64,000 bases of DNA, from positions 90,477 to 154,476 of the forward strand of contig JAOTRV010000008.1 in the NCBI GenBank assembly GCA_030247575.1, given 5' to 3'. Of the stretch, positions 36,251 through 47,774 are shown one piece after another; within the stretch, counting starts at the first letter, position 1, and every line of letters starts with the position of its first letter. Position numbers and translations under genes: made by a program. The notes under the pieces were generated by a model. The model had not been told where the DNA came from and did not search any database. It saw only the letters and a list, made by a program, of their open reading frames with translations. This stretch comes from Sulfuritalea sp. (lineage in GTDB: Bacteria; Pseudomonadota; Gammaproteobacteria; Burkholderiales; Rhodocyclaceae).

Positions 36251-36279
36251 CTTGAAATTTCCGCCAGAGCGCTCATGTA
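36251..36279 (+). promoter_or_regulatory. Heat-shock (sigma-32) promoter of hsp20
   Basis: CTTGAAA (36251-36257), 14 bp spacer, CTCATGTA (36272-36279). The -35 is exact and the -10 matches 7 of 8 of the sigma-32 consensus CCCATNTA. It is placed 50 bp upstream of the hsp20 ATG. Confidence 0.7.
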
Positions 36280-36329
36280 GTGGCGAAGGCCTCTCCCAGA
36301 CCGGGGCCGCAACCGAAAAGGAGAATGAA

Positions 36330-36743
36330 ATGAGCAACTTGATCCGTCGCGATCCTCTCGATGACTTGTTCCGTGGCTTTTTCGTGCGCCCGGTCGAGTT
36401 CGAATCGCAAGCCGAGGCGCCTGTCGTGAAAATGGACGTCAAGGAACAGGAGAAGAATTATCTGGTCCATGCCGAAATTCCGGGCGTGAAGAAGGAAGAC
36501 ATTCACGTCTCCGTCGATGGCGCCGTCGTGTCCATCAGCGCCGAACGGCGCGAAGAGAAGGACGTGAAGGAAGGTGAGCGCGTGCTGCGCACCGAGCGCT
36601 ATTTCGGCAAGGTGTCGCGCAGCTTCCAACTGGCGCAGGAGATCGACGAAGCGCAAGTGACCGCCAAATACGCCGATGGCGTTCTCGAGCTGACGCTGCC
36701 GAAGAAGGCCGCGACGCAGGCGCGCAAGATCACCGTCCAGTAG
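36330..36743 (+). CDS. Hsp20 small heat-shock chaperone
   Basis: 137 aa. A short N-terminal arm (DPLDDLFRGFFVRPVE), then an alpha-crystallin domain with the YLVHAEIPGVKKEDIHVSV strand and ADGVLELTLPKK, the usual binding groove edge. It holds unfolding proteins as an ATP-independent chaperone. AAAGGAG sits 7 bp before the ATG at 36330. The 5' leader is short; no clear RNA thermometer was seen. Confidence 0.92.
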   Translation: MSNLIRRDPLDDLFRGFFVRPVEFESQAEAPVVKMDVKEQEKNYLVHAEIPGVKKEDIHVSVDGAVVSISAERREEKDVKEGERVLRTERYFGKVSRSFQLAQEIDEAQVTAKYADGVLELTLPKKAATQARKITVQ

Positions 36744-36749
36744 CCGGCA

Positions 36750-36774
36750 AGAGTAGCCGCTGGCGCGACGGCGA
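36750..36774 (+). repeat. 25 bp dispersed repeat, copy 8 (diverged)
   Basis: Begins 6 bp after the hsp20 stop, same orientation as the gene. Its distal bases form the left arm of the first of two hairpins that follow. Confidence 0.55.
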
Positions 36775-36841
36775 CCGGAACCTCCATTGCCGGTCGCAAA
36801 CGGGGCAAGCCGCTGCCACAGCAGCGGCCTGCCCCGTTTGC
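36770..36841 (+). terminator. Two adjacent hairpins after hsp20
   Basis: GCGACCGG/CCGGTCGC (36770-36797) is followed by a stronger stem GCAAACGGGGCA/TGCCCCGTTTGC with an inner CCGCTGC/GCAGCGG (36796-36841). There is no U-tract, so a Rho-independent role is uncertain; they may protect the hsp20 mRNA 3' end or separate it from argB. Confidence 0.5.
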
Positions 36842-36856
36842 GTTCGACCTCGGTAG

Positions 36857-37777
<921 letters not shown>

Positions 37778-37794
37778 CCGACGGAATAATCGCC

Positions 37795-38382
37795 ATGAAC
37801 GAAGCCCGCGCCGCCAAGGTTGGTGAAAAAAAGCTCCTGATCCTGCAAACCATCGCCGAGATGCTCGAACGTCCGGCGGCGGAAAAGGTCACCACGGCCC
37901 TGCTGGCCAAACAGCTCGACGTTTCGGAAGCGGCGCTCTATCGCCATTTCGCCAGCAAGGCGCAGATGTATGAAGGACTGATCGAGTTCATCGAGAGCGG
38001 CGTGTTCTCGGTGATCACGCAGATCGAAGCCGCCGAGGAATCGGGCCTCAAGCAGGCCGAGGCCATCGTCGCCTCGCTGTTGCGCTTTGCGCAGAAGAAC
38101 CGCGGCCTGACGCGGGTGCTGGTGGGCGACGCGCTGGTCCATGAGAACCCGCGGCTGCAGGCGCGCATCAACCAGTTGCTGGGCCGCATCGAATCGACCC
38201 TCAAGCAAAGCCTGAAGGTGGCCTCGGCGCAAGGGGCGCTGGCGGCCGACCACGACTTCGGCGCCCACGCCGACCTGCTGGTCTGCTATACGGCAGGCCG
38301 CTGGCAGCGCTTCGTCAGGAGCGGCTTCAAGGATGATCCGCTGGCGAACTGGCCGGCGCAGTGGCCGATACTGGCACGCTGA
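37795..38382 (+). CDS. slmA: SlmA, nucleoid occlusion factor
   Basis: 195 aa TetR-type protein. The N-terminal HTH (TTALLAKQLDVSEAALYRHFAS) is followed by an all-helical dimer domain with RITRVLVGDAL-like spacing (GLTRVLVGDALVHENPRLQ). It blocks FtsZ ring assembly over the nucleoid. argB-slmA linkage is typical for Betaproteobacteria. A repeat copy starts directly at the stop codon. Confidence 0.88.
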   Translation: MNEARAAKVGEKKLLILQTIAEMLERPAAEKVTTALLAKQLDVSEAALYRHFASKAQMYEGLIEFIESGVFSVITQIEAAEESGLKQAEAIVASLLRFAQKNRGLTRVLVGDALVHENPRLQARINQLLGRIESTLKQSLKVASAQGALAADHDFGAHADLLVCYTAGRWQRFVRSGFKDDPLANWPAQWPILAR

Positions 38383-38407
38383 TCGCCGTACCGCGGGCGT
38401 CGACTCC
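38383..38407 (-). repeat. 25 bp dispersed repeat, copy 9
   Basis: Reverse orientation, abutting the slmA stop codon and filling most of the gap to the convergent hemB end at 38411. Confidence 0.6.
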
Positions 38408-38410
38408 TGA

Positions 38411-39460
<1,050 letters not shown>

Positions 39461-39567
39461 TTAACGTACAGCACCTATCATAGAGCACAGATGGCGGTGG
39501 ACGCCCGTCCATGCTGTCTCCCGCTTCACCTCCCTGAGCGGGTGCCTTGAACACTTCAAGGTGTTTT

Positions 39568-39631
39568 GCCCTCGACCTTCTCCCCTTTGGTCGAGGGCAT
39601 TTATTTTTGGCGACGCCAAAAACAAATGCCC
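39568..39631. repeat. Compound palindrome downstream of engB
   Basis: Two stacked inverted repeats: GCCCTCGACC/GGTCGAGGGC (39568-39598) and a nearly perfect 18-1-18 palindrome centred on GGCGACGCC (39595-39631, one mismatch) with A/T-rich arms. On the plus strand the first is followed by ATTTATTTTT, like a terminator; on the minus strand the second sits 27 bp after the engB stop. May terminate both ways. Confidence 0.6.
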
Positions 39632-39657
39632 CTTGGGCGGCTGATGTACTCGCTTCG

Positions 39658-40275
39658 TCAGCCTGCCGATTCCGTTTCTTCGTCGCCCCTCAGCCAGTTG
39701 CCGACCACCTTTTCCGTTTCTTCCATGCCGGTCTTCTTCAGACTGGAAAACATCTGCACGGTGATCTGACCGCCGAAGTCGGCGAGCGCGGCGCGGGTTT
39801 CCTTGAGAGTCCTGGTCTGCTCCTGGCGCGTGAGCTTGTCCGACTTCGTCAGCAGGCAGTGGATCGGTCGCCCCGTGGAACCGAACCAGCCGATCATCTT
39901 CCAGTCGAGTTCGGTCAGCGGGCGGCGCGCATCCATGATCAGCACCAGGCCGACGAGATTGGAACGACGGGTCAGGTAATGTTCCAGCAGCCCCTGCCAT
40001 TGCAGGCGGACCGCCAGGGGAACCTGGGCATAGCCGTAGCCCGGAAGGTCGACCAGCGCCGCACCGTTCCTCATGCGAAAGACATTGATCAGCTGGGTTC
40101 GGCCCGGCGTCTTGGAGACGAAGGCGAGCCGGGTGTGTCCGACCAGGGTATTGATGGCACTGGACTTTCCTGAATTGGAGCGGCCGGCGAAGGCAATCTC
40201 GGGACCCGCCGGCGGCGGCAGGCCATTGGGCTGGGCGACCGAAATCTCGAAAGTGGCGTGACGGAACAGGGACAT
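39658..40275 (-). CDS. engB: EngB/YihA, ribosome-biogenesis GTPase
   Basis: 205 aa TRAFAC GTPase. G1 AGRSNSGKSS, switch threonine in SKTPGRTQ, G3 DLPGYGYAQ, G4 TKSDKL. It assists large-subunit assembly and division. I prefer the ATG at 40275 (MSLFRHATFEIS); an in-frame ATG seven codons upstream is possible. Divergent from the cytochrome c4 gene, a common betaproteobacterial pairing. Confidence 0.93.
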   Translation of the reverse strand: MSLFRHATFEISVAQPNGLPPPAGPEIAFAGRSNSGKSSAINTLVGHTRLAFVSKTPGRTQLINVFRMRNGAALVDLPGYGYAQVPLAVRLQWQGLLEHYLTRRSNLVGLVLIMDARRPLTELDWKMIGWFGSTGRPIHCLLTKSDKLTRQEQTRTLKETRAALADFGGQITVQMFSSLKKTGMEETEKVVGNWLRGDEETESAG

Positions 40276-40394
40276 GGGGCGATGGACGGGAGACACGCCG
40301 CCCAGGCTGGCTGGCGTGGAGAAATGAGGAGAGCTGGGATAGAATATCAGGTTTACAATTTCCGAATCCTGCAGTTTCCGAGGAGTTTTTGTTC

Positions 40395-41048
40395 ATGAAG
40401 CATTCCCTGCCCAGTTGCCTGCTTCCCCTGCTGTGCGCGCTGGCCGCATTCGGCGTTCATGCCGCCGATGCCGCCAAGGCAACCCCGAAAGGCGATGCCG
40501 CACGCGGCCAAGCCGTCGCCACCACGGTCTGCGTGGCCTGTCATGGCCCGGATGGCAACAGCCCCCTTGCCGTGAATCCCAAACTGGCGGGACAGCACCC
40601 GGAATACCTGTTCAAGCAGATGAAGAACTTCAAGGCGGCCGAAGGCAAACAACCCGAGCGCGTGAATGCGATCATGAACGGCATGATCGCCGCCTACGAC
40701 GAAGGCCAGATGCGTGATCTGGCGGCTTACTTTGCGTCGCAAGTGCAAAAGGGCGAAACGGCAAAGAATCGCGAAACCATCGAGTTGGGCCAGAAGCTGT
40801 ATCGCGCCGGCGACCTGGCCAAGGGCCTGCCTGCCTGCGCCGCGTGTCACGGGCCGGCCGGTGCCGGCATTCCCGCGCAATATCCGCGCATCGGCGGCCA
40901 GTTTGCCGAATACACCGAAGCGCAGTTGAAGAGTTTCCGCGACGGCGGCCGTGCCAACGATCCGAACAAGATGATGCGCATGGTCGCGCTGAAGATGACC
41001 GACGCCGAAATCAAGGCGGTCGCCGACTACATCGCCGGTCTTCGCTAA
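40395..41048 (+). CDS. Cytochrome c4, dihaem periplasmic electron carrier
   Basis: 217 aa. Signal peptide (cleavage after VHA, residue 23), then two tandem monohaem domains with CVACH (C46-H50) and CAACH (C148-H152). Distal Met ligands are expected in MIAAYDEGQM-type and MMRMVALKM segments. It carries electrons to terminal oxidases. Its maturation depends on the ccm genes in this window. A strong terminator follows. Confidence 0.94.
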   Translation: MKHSLPSCLLPLLCALAAFGVHAADAAKATPKGDAARGQAVATTVCVACHGPDGNSPLAVNPKLAGQHPEYLFKQMKNFKAAEGKQPERVNAIMNGMIAAYDEGQMRDLAAYFASQVQKGETAKNRETIELGQKLYRAGDLAKGLPACAACHGPAGAGIPAQYPRIGGQFAEYTEAQLKSFRDGGRANDPNKMMRMVALKMTDAEIKAVADYIAGLR

Positions 41049-41065
41049 GCCGCTTCGCTCCAGTC

Positions 41066-41102
41066 AAAACGGCGCCGGATGCTTCCGGCGCCGTTTTCTT
41101 TT
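41066..41102 (+). terminator. Intrinsic terminator after cytochrome c4
   Basis: A 14 bp stem AAAACGGCGCCGGA with its complement around a TGCT loop (41066-41097), followed by CTTTT. It also faces the convergent haemerythrin gene. Confidence 0.9.
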
Positions 41103-41166
41103 GGCGGCGCGAACGGTCGGGCCGGCAACCGCGATGCCGCAGGAATGCCGCGTCCGCCTCCGGACG

Positions 41167-41592
41167 TCACGAACCTGCCGGTGCCTGCGATCCCCCCATG
41201 AGCCGAGGAAAATTCTCTTCGATATAGGCCGCGTATTCCCGGTCGGCACTGAGGACATGGCGGACGAACCAGGTCTCGAAGAAACCGACCAGGCTCTCGG
41301 CCGAGGGCTTCTGCTGCAACCGGCTCTCCAGCTCGGCCATCTGCTCGAGCAATCCGGCATGTGCGGCGCCGTGATAGGCAATATCCGGATAGCGAACGAT
41401 CTCCAGCAGGGATTCCTCGACGGCCAGATGGAATTTCAGGGACTCGGCGAGCTGCCTCAGAAAGAAGTGCAGGATGTGCCAGGGCTCCCGTTTCGCCACC
41501 GAGTTCTCGATCGCAAGCAGGTGCTCGAAGATCTTCTTGTGCTGATTGTCGATCGCTTCGATGCCGATCGCGAAGCTGTCATCCCACTTCAT
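41167..41592 (-). CDS. Bacteriohaemerythrin
   Basis: 141 aa four-helix di-iron protein. Iron ligands appear in order: IDNQHKKIFEHLL, LKFHLAVEESLLE, HGAAHAGLLEQM and WFVRHVLSADREY. It binds O2 (or NO) reversibly and may store or sense oxygen. Start at the ATG at 41592 (MKWDDSFAIGIEAID), the normal family N-terminus; GGAG lies upstream. The 193 bp to the next gene shows no other feature. Confidence 0.93.
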   Translation of the reverse strand: MKWDDSFAIGIEAIDNQHKKIFEHLLAIENSVAKREPWHILHFFLRQLAESLKFHLAVEESLLEIVRYPDIAYHGAAHAGLLEQMAELESRLQQKPSAESLVGFFETWFVRHVLSADREYAAYIEENFPRLMGGSQAPAGS

Positions 41593-41785
41593 CGTGCCTT
41601 CCTTCTCGCCGCCGGACACACGGCACTGCTGCATACCCGGGCGCGCCGCAGGCCCCCGCTCATGAAGGCGCACGCTGAATTGCCGGCACCGATCTCATGC
41701 ATTATGCATTAAGTTTGCTTGAGGTGTCAAATTTCTGCCGCAACGACCGGAGGGTGCGCGATGGTACCCGGGCCGCGGCCTGCTT

Positions 41786-42649
41786 TCACGCCCGCCGGCC
41801 GCCGCTGACGCGGACAATGCCGGCAAGATCGCGGTGCTGGTCGATGGCGGACAGGCCCGCCGCCGCGAGCAATGCCCGCACCGCTTCGGCCTGGTCGTAG
41901 CCGTGCTCCAGCCAGAGCCACCCACCCGGCGCCAGGTGCGCGGGCGCGGCGGCAACGATCTGGCGAATGGCGTCCAGCCCGTCCGCACCGCTCGCCAGCG
42001 CCGCCACCGGCTCGCGACGCAAGTCGCCGGCGAGAAGGTGCGGATCGGCGGCGGCGATATAGGGCGGGTTGGTGACGACCAGATCGAAGCGTTCGCCGGC
42101 CAGGCCGTCGAACCAGTGGCTTTGCAGCAAACGCACTTCGGCGCCGAGCCGTTCCGCGTTCTGTTGCGCCACCCCCAGCGCCGCGGCCGAGGCGTCGACC
42201 GCCGTCACTTGCGCCTGCGGGATTTCCAGCGCCAGCGTGATCGCGATGCAGCCGCTACCGGTGCCGAGGTCGAGAATTCTTGCCGTGCCGCCGGCGTCGA
42301 CTCCTGCAAGCGCAATGTCGACCAGCAGTTCGGTCTCCGGACGCGGAATCAGCACGGCGCTCGAGACCGTGAACTCGCGACCGAAGAACTCCCGGCGTCC
42401 AAGGAGATAGGCCACCGGTTCGCCGTCCGCGCGCCTCGCCACCAGCGAAGCGAAGGCGAGCAGTTCGTCTTCATCAAGCACCTGATCGTCATGACTGACC
42501 AGCCATGCCGCGGACCGGTCCAGCACATGCCCCAGCAGCAGGCGCGCCTCGCCCGCCGGCAGCTTCGCCCGAGCCGCCGCAAGTGCCGCGGACACGGTAG
42601 TCACCGGCCCACCCAAGGGTGGCGGCAACGGAGGTTCGACTGCCGGCAC
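41786..42649 (-). CDS. prmC: PrmC, release-factor glutamine methyltransferase
   Basis: 287 aa. An N-terminal helical substrate domain, then a SAM fold with [12 protein letters not shown] and the catalytic NPPY ([15 protein letters not shown]). It methylates the Gln of the GGQ motif in RF1/RF2. It lies 43 bp after prfA, its substrate gene. A repeat copy (42281-42305) is read within the domain junction. Confidence 0.94.
   Translation of the reverse strand: MPAVEPPLPPPLGGPVTTVSAALAAARAKLPAGEARLLLGHVLDRSAAWLVSHDDQVLDEDELLAFASLVARRADGEPVAYLLGRREFFGREFTVSSAVLIPRPETELLVDIALAGVDAGGTARILDLGTGSGCIAITLALEIPQAQVTAVDASAAALGVAQQNAERLGAEVRLLQSHWFDGLAGERFDLVVTNPPYIAAADPHLLAGDLRREPVAALASGADGLDAIRQIVAAAPAHLAPGGWLWLEHGYDQAEAVRALLAAAGLSAIDQHRDLAGIVRVSGGRRA
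42281..42305 (-). repeat. 25 bp dispersed repeat, copy 10 (in prmC)
   Basis: Coding copy, same sense as prmC, encoding part of the segment between [15 protein letters not shown] and the SAM motif. Confidence 0.5.
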
Positions 42650-42692
42650 AGCATTGGCTGGCGCCGGCTCGGGGCGGTCCGGCGCACGGCGC

Positions 42693-43769
42693 TCATTCGG
42701 CGAGCGCCGCCAGCAATTCGGCCTGATGCTCGGCCGTCAGGGCGCCGACCAGTTCATCGAGATCCCCGTCCATAATGGCGTCGATCTTGTACAGCGTCAG
42801 GTTGATGCGATGGTCGGTAATCCGCCCTTGCGGGAAGTTGTAGGTGCGGATGCGTTCGGAGCGGTCGCCCGAGCCGATCAGGGATTTGCGCTCGGAGGCG
42901 ATCTTCTGCTGCTGCTCGCGCTGCTTGGCGTCGTTGATGCGCGCCGCCAGCACCGACATCGCCTGCGCCTTGTTGCGATGCTGCGAGCGGTCGTCCTGGC
43001 ATTCGACGACGATGCCGGTCGGAATGTGCGTGATGCGCACCGCCGAGTCGGTCTTGTTGATGTGCTGGCCGCCGGCGCCGGAGGCGCGAAAGGTGTCGAT
43101 GCGCAGGTCGGCCGGATTGATGTCGATGTCGACCAGTTCGTCGGCCTCCGGCATCACCGCCACGGTGCACGCCGAGGTGTGGATCCGCCCCTGGGTTTCG
43201 GTCACCGGCACGCGCTGCACCCGATGGCCGCCCGACTCGAACTTGAGCTTCGAATAGGCGCCATTGCCCTCGATGCGGGCGATGATTTCGCGGAAGCCGC
43301 CGAGGTCGGATTCGCTGCGCGAGACGATCTCGACCTTCCAGCGCTGGCGTTCGGCATAACGGCTGTACATGCGGAACAGGTCGGCGGCGAACAGTGCGGA
43401 CTCGTCGCCACCGGTGCCGGCGCGGATTTCCAGAAACAGGTTGCGGTCGTCGTTCGGGTCCTTCGGCAGCAGGGCGCGCTGCAACTCCACTTCGAGCCGG
43501 GCCATTTCGGCGCTGGCGGACGCTTGTTCGGCCAGCGCGAGCTCCTTCATCTCCGGATCGGACAGCATCTCGGCGGCACCTGAAAAGTCGGCGCTGGCGC
43601 TACGGTAGGCATGGAAGAGTTCGACCACCGGCATGATGTCGGCGCGCTCGCGGGTGAGCTTGCGATAGCTGTCCATGTCGCGGGCGGCGTGCTCGCCGCC
43701 AAGCAGGCCGTCGATTTCGGCCAGCCGTTCGCTCAGGCGTTCAAGTTTGTCGAGGATGCTTTTTTTCAT
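42693..43769 (-). CDS. prfA: PrfA, peptide chain release factor 1
   Basis: 358 aa. The GGQ loop is [20 protein letters not shown]; the anticodon-like PxT element falls in [16 protein letters not shown]. It terminates translation at UAA/UAG. Third gene of the hemA-plsB-prfA-prmC run. A copy of the dispersed repeat (43583-43607) is read in the N-terminal helical domain as part of [10 protein letters not shown]. Confidence 0.97.
   Translation of the reverse strand: MKKSILDKLERLSERLAEIDGLLGGEHAARDMDSYRKLTRERADIMPVVELFHAYRSASADFSGAAEMLSDPEMKELALAEQASASAEMARLEVELQRALLPKDPNDDRNLFLEIRAGTGGDESALFAADLFRMYSRYAERQRWKVEIVSRSESDLGGFREIIARIEGNGAYSKLKFESGGHRVQRVPVTETQGRIHTSACTVAVMPEADELVDIDINPADLRIDTFRASGAGGQHINKTDSAVRITHIPTGIVVECQDDRSQHRNKAQAMSVLAARINDAKQREQQQKIASERKSLIGSGDRSERIRTYNFPQGRITDHRINLTLYKIDAIMDGDLDELVGALTAEHQAELLAALAE
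43583..43607 (+). repeat. 25 bp dispersed repeat, copy 11 (in prfA)
   Basis: A clean copy (GAAAAGTCGGCGCTGGCG then CTACGG), lying antisense within prfA codons for [10 protein letters not shown] in the N-terminal domain, where RF1 sequences tolerate variation. Confidence 0.65.
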
Positions 43770-43802
43770 GGGCGGGATGGAGAGCGTCGGAAGGTGCCGG
43801 AT

Positions 43803-46310
43803 TCACGAACTCGCGGCCGGAGTTGTCGCCGAATCCACGGCCGGGGCGGCGCGGGCGATGAGCTGGATGCTGTGCCGCACCTCCGCCGCCAGCAGCAGCT
43901 CGGTCTGTGCCGCGGCAAGGGTGATCCGCTCGTCGAAGCACAGCAGGCCCGCGTCGTCGGCCTGCAGGATGCCGGCATCGATCAGATTGCGGATCACGTT
44001 GGCGAACAGCAGTTTTTCCGAAAACTCGGCGGAGTTGAATTCGTAGAGCATCGCCAGCCGCTGTGCCAGCAGGTGGGTGGCCTCTTCGAGCGCGGCGCGG
44101 GTCAGGCGGCCGCTGCCGTGATGCTGCAGCAGCGCCAGGGTGAGGAACTGCCGTTCCAGCGTGGGGCGGATGATCTCGCCCAGCTGGCGCAGTTCCGGAC
44201 TGGCCTCGCTGTTGGGCGGCGGCGCGCGCAGTAGGGCGCTCTGGCCGTCCCCGATGATCAGGCCGCGCGAGGACAGCGCCGCCTCGGTGCGGTCGATCAG
44301 CACATCGAGCCGGTCGACTTCCCATGGCAGGAACAGCTCGGCGCGCAGCAGGCCGTAGATGCCCTTGATCGCCTCCCTGGCGCGTTGCCGCGTCAGCACC
44401 TGGTTGTGGCTGACCAGGCAGGCCAGCAGCGCGGGCAAGGCGAACAGGTGCAGCACATTGTTGCGGAAATAGACCAGCAGCGCGGCCTGCTGCTCCTCGG
44501 CGCGAATCATGTCGCCCAGGGGGTGCGGATAGCGTTGCACCAGATCGAGCCGGCACACATAGTCGATCACCGCCTGTGCAGGCATCCCGCATTGAATGAT
44601 GGTTTCGGCGTAGGGCGTCTCAGTCAGCAGATACTGGAGGTGCTCGATCTGCCCCTGCAGCAGGCGCATGTCGGCGGCATGCTTGGGCGTGGACAACAAT
44701 GTCACCGCCACCAGATTCACCGGGGTCACCACCGCCAGGCCGTTGATCCTGCGTGCCAGCTCCGTGGCAGTCGCATCGACGGCGCCGCGCAGCCAGGGCG
44801 CCTGTGCGTCGAAATTCTCGTCCCGCCACGACGGGTGATGCGCATCGAGGAACTCGGCCAGGGCCAGCGGCGGGCCGAAATTCACGTGCACCCTGCCGAA
44901 ATTCTGCCTGAGCACCTGCGCTGCGCGCAGCAATCCGATCAGCGATTCGGATTTCTTGGGCCGGCCATGGAGTTCGGCCAGATAGCTGCTGCCCTCCATC
45001 AACTTCTCGTAGCCGATATACACGGGAACGAACACCAGCGGCCGGGCACGGCTGCGGACGAAGCTTTGCACCGTCATGGCCAGAATGCCGGCTTTCGGTG
45101 CCAGGGTGCGTCCGCTGCGGCTGCGACCGCCTTCGATGAAATACTCCATCGGAAAGCCGCGGTCGATCATCAGGTGCACATACTCCTGAAACACTGTCGC
45201 GTAGAGCGGCTCGCCCTTGATCTTGCGACGCAGGAAAAAGGCGCCCGAGCGCCGCAACACGGAACCGACCAGCGGCAAGTTCAGGTTGGCCCCGGCGGCG
45301 ATATGCGGCACCATCAGGCCCCGGTTGAAGATGATGTAGGACAGCAGCAGGTAGTCGATATGGCTGCGGTGGCAGGGCACATAGACGATGCCGTGCCCCG
45401 GCGCCACTTGCGTCACGCGCTCGAAGTTATGCACCTCGACACCGTTGTAGACCTTGTTCCAGACCCAGGTCAGAAACAGGGCGAACGCCCGCACCACGGA
45501 ATAGGTGTAGTCAGAGGCGATCTCGATCGCGAACTCCCGCGCCGATCGTTGCGCGGCAAGCAGGGAGATTGACTTGCTGTCCGCTTCGGCGGCGATGGCG
45601 GCGCGCACCGACGGCATGTTCAGCAGCGAACGCAACTGGGTGCGGCGGTGGGACAGGTCGGGACCGATCGCCATCTCGCGCTGGCGCCGGAAGTGCACCC
45701 GCAGAATCCGCCCGAGCTTGCGCACCGCACGGCGCTCGTCGACATCGCCGCTCAGCAGTTCGCGCAGGGAGATCGGGGCGTTGAAGCGCACGACGGTATG
45801 CCGGCCGTGAATCACGATCGCAAACAAGTGGCGCAGCGTGCTGACCTGCTGCCAGGTCTCTGCAAACAGCGCCTTCAGCACCGATTCCTGTTTCCCGGGT
45901 TCGCGGCCCCAGAGTATCGTCACCGGAACCAGTTGCACGTCGAAACCGGAATTGGCGACCGCGGTTCTGACCAGCGATCTGAGCAATTCCGAGTGATCGC
46001 TGCGCGGATTCGACACAATGCTGCCGCGCGGCTTGCCGGAAAGAAAGAACACGGACCGCCGCGCCGTGAAGGCGCGGTCGCGCAAGGGCCTCAATGCCGC
46101 CGGCAGGCCCAGTTCGCGGCACTCGTGATCGAGCACCAGCAAATTGGAAAGATGGCGCTCGTTGAGCACGTAGCAGACCGGCAAGTCGGGCCGCAGCTTG
46201 AGCGTCTCGGGTGTTTCCGGAAAGACCTGCGTCCGTGTCACCAGATAAAGAACCCGGCGCAGGACGGTCAGCGTCCAGCCCGCGAAATCGAATAGGGGCA
46301 GTCGGCTCAC
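43803..46310 (-). CDS. plsB: PlsB, glycerol-3-phosphate acyltransferase
   Basis: 835 aa membrane-associated enzyme of phospholipid synthesis, making lysophosphatidate from glycerol-3-phosphate. Acyltransferase motifs: HRSHIDYLLLS (HX4D), GAFFLRRK, FIEGGRSRSGR and VFVPVYIGYEKLMEGSSY. Full length for the E. coli-type family. Unusually placed between hemA and prfA with 57 and 33 bp gaps. Many Betaproteobacteria are thought to rely on PlsX/PlsY instead. Confidence 0.94.
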   Translation of the reverse strand: MSRLPLFDFAGWTLTVLRRVLYLVTRTQVFPETPETLKLRPDLPVCYVLNERHLSNLLVLDHECRELGLPAALRPLRDRAFTARRSVFFLSGKPRGSIVSNPRSDHSELLRSLVRTAVANSGFDVQLVPVTILWGREPGKQESVLKALFAETWQQVSTLRHLFAIVIHGRHTVVRFNAPISLRELLSGDVDERRAVRKLGRILRVHFRRQREMAIGPDLSHRRTQLRSLLNMPSVRAAIAAEADSKSISLLAAQRSAREFAIEIASDYTYSVVRAFALFLTWVWNKVYNGVEVHNFERVTQVAPGHGIVYVPCHRSHIDYLLLSYIIFNRGLMVPHIAAGANLNLPLVGSVLRRSGAFFLRRKIKGEPLYATVFQEYVHLMIDRGFPMEYFIEGGRSRSGRTLAPKAGILAMTVQSFVRSRARPLVFVPVYIGYEKLMEGSSYLAELHGRPKKSESLIGLLRAAQVLRQNFGRVHVNFGPPLALAEFLDAHHPSWRDENFDAQAPWLRGAVDATATELARRINGLAVVTPVNLVAVTLLSTPKHAADMRLLQGQIEHLQYLLTETPYAETIIQCGMPAQAVIDYVCRLDLVQRYPHPLGDMIRAEEQQAALLVYFRNNVLHLFALPALLACLVSHNQVLTRQRAREAIKGIYGLLRAELFLPWEVDRLDVLIDRTEAALSSRGLIIGDGQSALLRAPPPNSEASPELRQLGEIIRPTLERQFLTLALLQHHGSGRLTRAALEEATHLLAQRLAMLYEFNSAEFSEKLLFANVIRNLIDAGILQADDAGLLCFDERITLAAAQTELLLAAEVRHSIQLIARAAPAVDSATTPAASS

Positions 46311-46367
46311 GGGCGGATGGACTTGGGCGCCCCGACGGCGCCGGACAGGCGACGCGGGAACACGTAC

Positions 46368-47642
46368 CTACTCCCCGGAATTGAGGCGATAGATGCGGGA
46401 AATGAGATCAGCCACTTCCGCGCGCTCGTGACCTTCGGCCTGATTCAGGGCATGGGTCGGGGCGTGCAGCAGCTTGTTGGTGAGGCCGTGCGACAGCGCG
46501 TCGAGCACCTTGGCCGGATCGTCGCCGCGCGCCAGCAGCTTGAGGGCGTGCTCCAGTTCGTGGCGGCGGGCGCGTTCGGCGGTATCGCGCAGGGCGCGGA
46601 TGGTCGGCACCGTCTCGCGCGCTTCGAGCCAGTGCAGAAAACCGGAGACGCGGTCGGTGATGATCGCCTCGGCCTCGACCACCGCGGCCTGCCGCGATTC
46701 AAGGCCGGATTCGACGATCTGGCCGAGGTCGTCGAGAGTGTAGAGGAAGACGTCGTCCAACCGCGTCACTTCGGCCTCGATGTCGCGCGGCACGGCGAGA
46801 TCGACCATCACCATCGGGCGGTGACGGCGTGCTTTCAGGGCGCGCTCGACCATGCCGAGACCGATGATGGGCAGCGAACTGGCGGTGCAGGACACCACGA
46901 TGTCGTAATCCGCCAGACGCTCGCCCAGCTGATCCAGCCGCATCGCATCGCCGCCGAAACGCGCGGCCAGACCGGCGCCGCGCTCCAGGGTGCGATTGGC
47001 GATCGTGAGCCGCCTCGGCTTCTGCGCGGCGAAATGCGCGGCGCACAACTCGACCATTTCGCCGGCGCCGATGAACAGCACCTGCTGCTCCGCGAGGCTG
47101 TCGAAAATCCGCGCCGAAAGATGCACGGCCGCAGCCGCCATGGAAACCGTATTGGCGCCGATGGCGGTGGTCGACCGCACTTCCTTGGCCACCGCAAAGG
47201 TGCGCTGGAACAGCTTGCCGAGCAGCGTGCCCAGGGTTCCGGCCTCTTCGGCGGCGCGCGCCGCCTGCTTCATCTGGCCGAGAATCTGCGGCTCGCCCAG
47301 CACCATCGAGTCCAGCCCGGCCGCGACGCGGAACATGTGGCGCACCGCATCCTTTTGCGGATGCTGGTAGAGGTAGGGGTGGATTTTCTGCGGCGACAGC
47401 GAGTGATACTCCGCCAGCCAGTCCGCAGCCACTTGGGGATTTTCGGCCGTGCAATAGAGCTCGGTGCGGTTGCAGGTCGACAGAATCGCCGCCTCGCGCA
47501 CGCTTTTCGCCCGCAACAGGTCGTGCAAAGCCTGCCCCATGCGCATGGGGTCGAACGCCACCTGCTCGCGTACCGCGAGCGGGGCCGTATGATGGTTTAT
47601 GCCCAGAGCGAACAGCTGCACGGCGATGGGACCTTGAGACAA
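46368..47642 (-). CDS. hemA: HemA, glutamyl-tRNA reductase
   Basis: 424 aa. Catalytic Cys in [16 protein letters not shown] domain with [18 protein letters not shown], and a C-terminal dimerisation helix ([16 protein letters not shown]). First step of C5 haem synthesis, supplying the cytochromes and HemB above. Start at the ATG at 47642 ([18 protein letters not shown]). Divergent from thrH across 132 bp. Confidence 0.96.
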   Translation of the reverse strand: MSQGPIAVQLFALGINHHTAPLAVREQVAFDPMRMGQALHDLLRAKSVREAAILSTCNRTELYCTAENPQVAADWLAEYHSLSPQKIHPYLYQHPQKDAVRHMFRVAAGLDSMVLGEPQILGQMKQAARAAEEAGTLGTLLGKLFQRTFAVAKEVRSTTAIGANTVSMAAAAVHLSARIFDSLAEQQVLFIGAGEMVELCAAHFAAQKPRRLTIANRTLERGAGLAARFGGDAMRLDQLGERLADYDIVVSCTASSLPIIGLGMVERALKARRHRPMVMVDLAVPRDIEAEVTRLDDVFLYTLDDLGQIVESGLESRQAAVVEAEAIITDRVSGFLHWLEARETVPTIRALRDTAERARRHELEHALKLLARGDDPAKVLDALSHGLTNKLLHAPTHALNQAEGHERAEVADLISRIYRLNSGE

Positions 47643-47745
47643 CGCGAAGGCGGGTTAGCGGATTATAGGTAAAATCGCGCACTTTCGCGGCATTCGGCCC
47701 GCCGCCGTTACCTGCCCACGAAGTGGAAGCCCAGGTACGCAGAGC

Positions 47746-47763
47746 GCGCCGGCGTCGACTCTT
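47746..47763 (-). repeat. Partial 25 bp dispersed repeat, copy 12
   Basis: Only the GCCGGCGTCGACTC half is clear, 11 bp before the thrH start and touching its RBS. Confidence 0.35.
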
Positions 47764-47774
47764 GGAGAATTTCA

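Noticed and set aside
39461-40396. Long open frame on the minus strand overlapping engB in another frame
   Set aside because: Its residues are out of frame with the GTPase motifs and cross the compound palindrome; engB in the other frame is clearly right.
41719-41730. TTGAGGTGTCAA upstream of the haemerythrin gene as an FNR box
   Set aside because: The half-sites TTGA/TCAA are 4 bp apart instead of the 6 needed for the FNR spacing, and no matching -10 was found.
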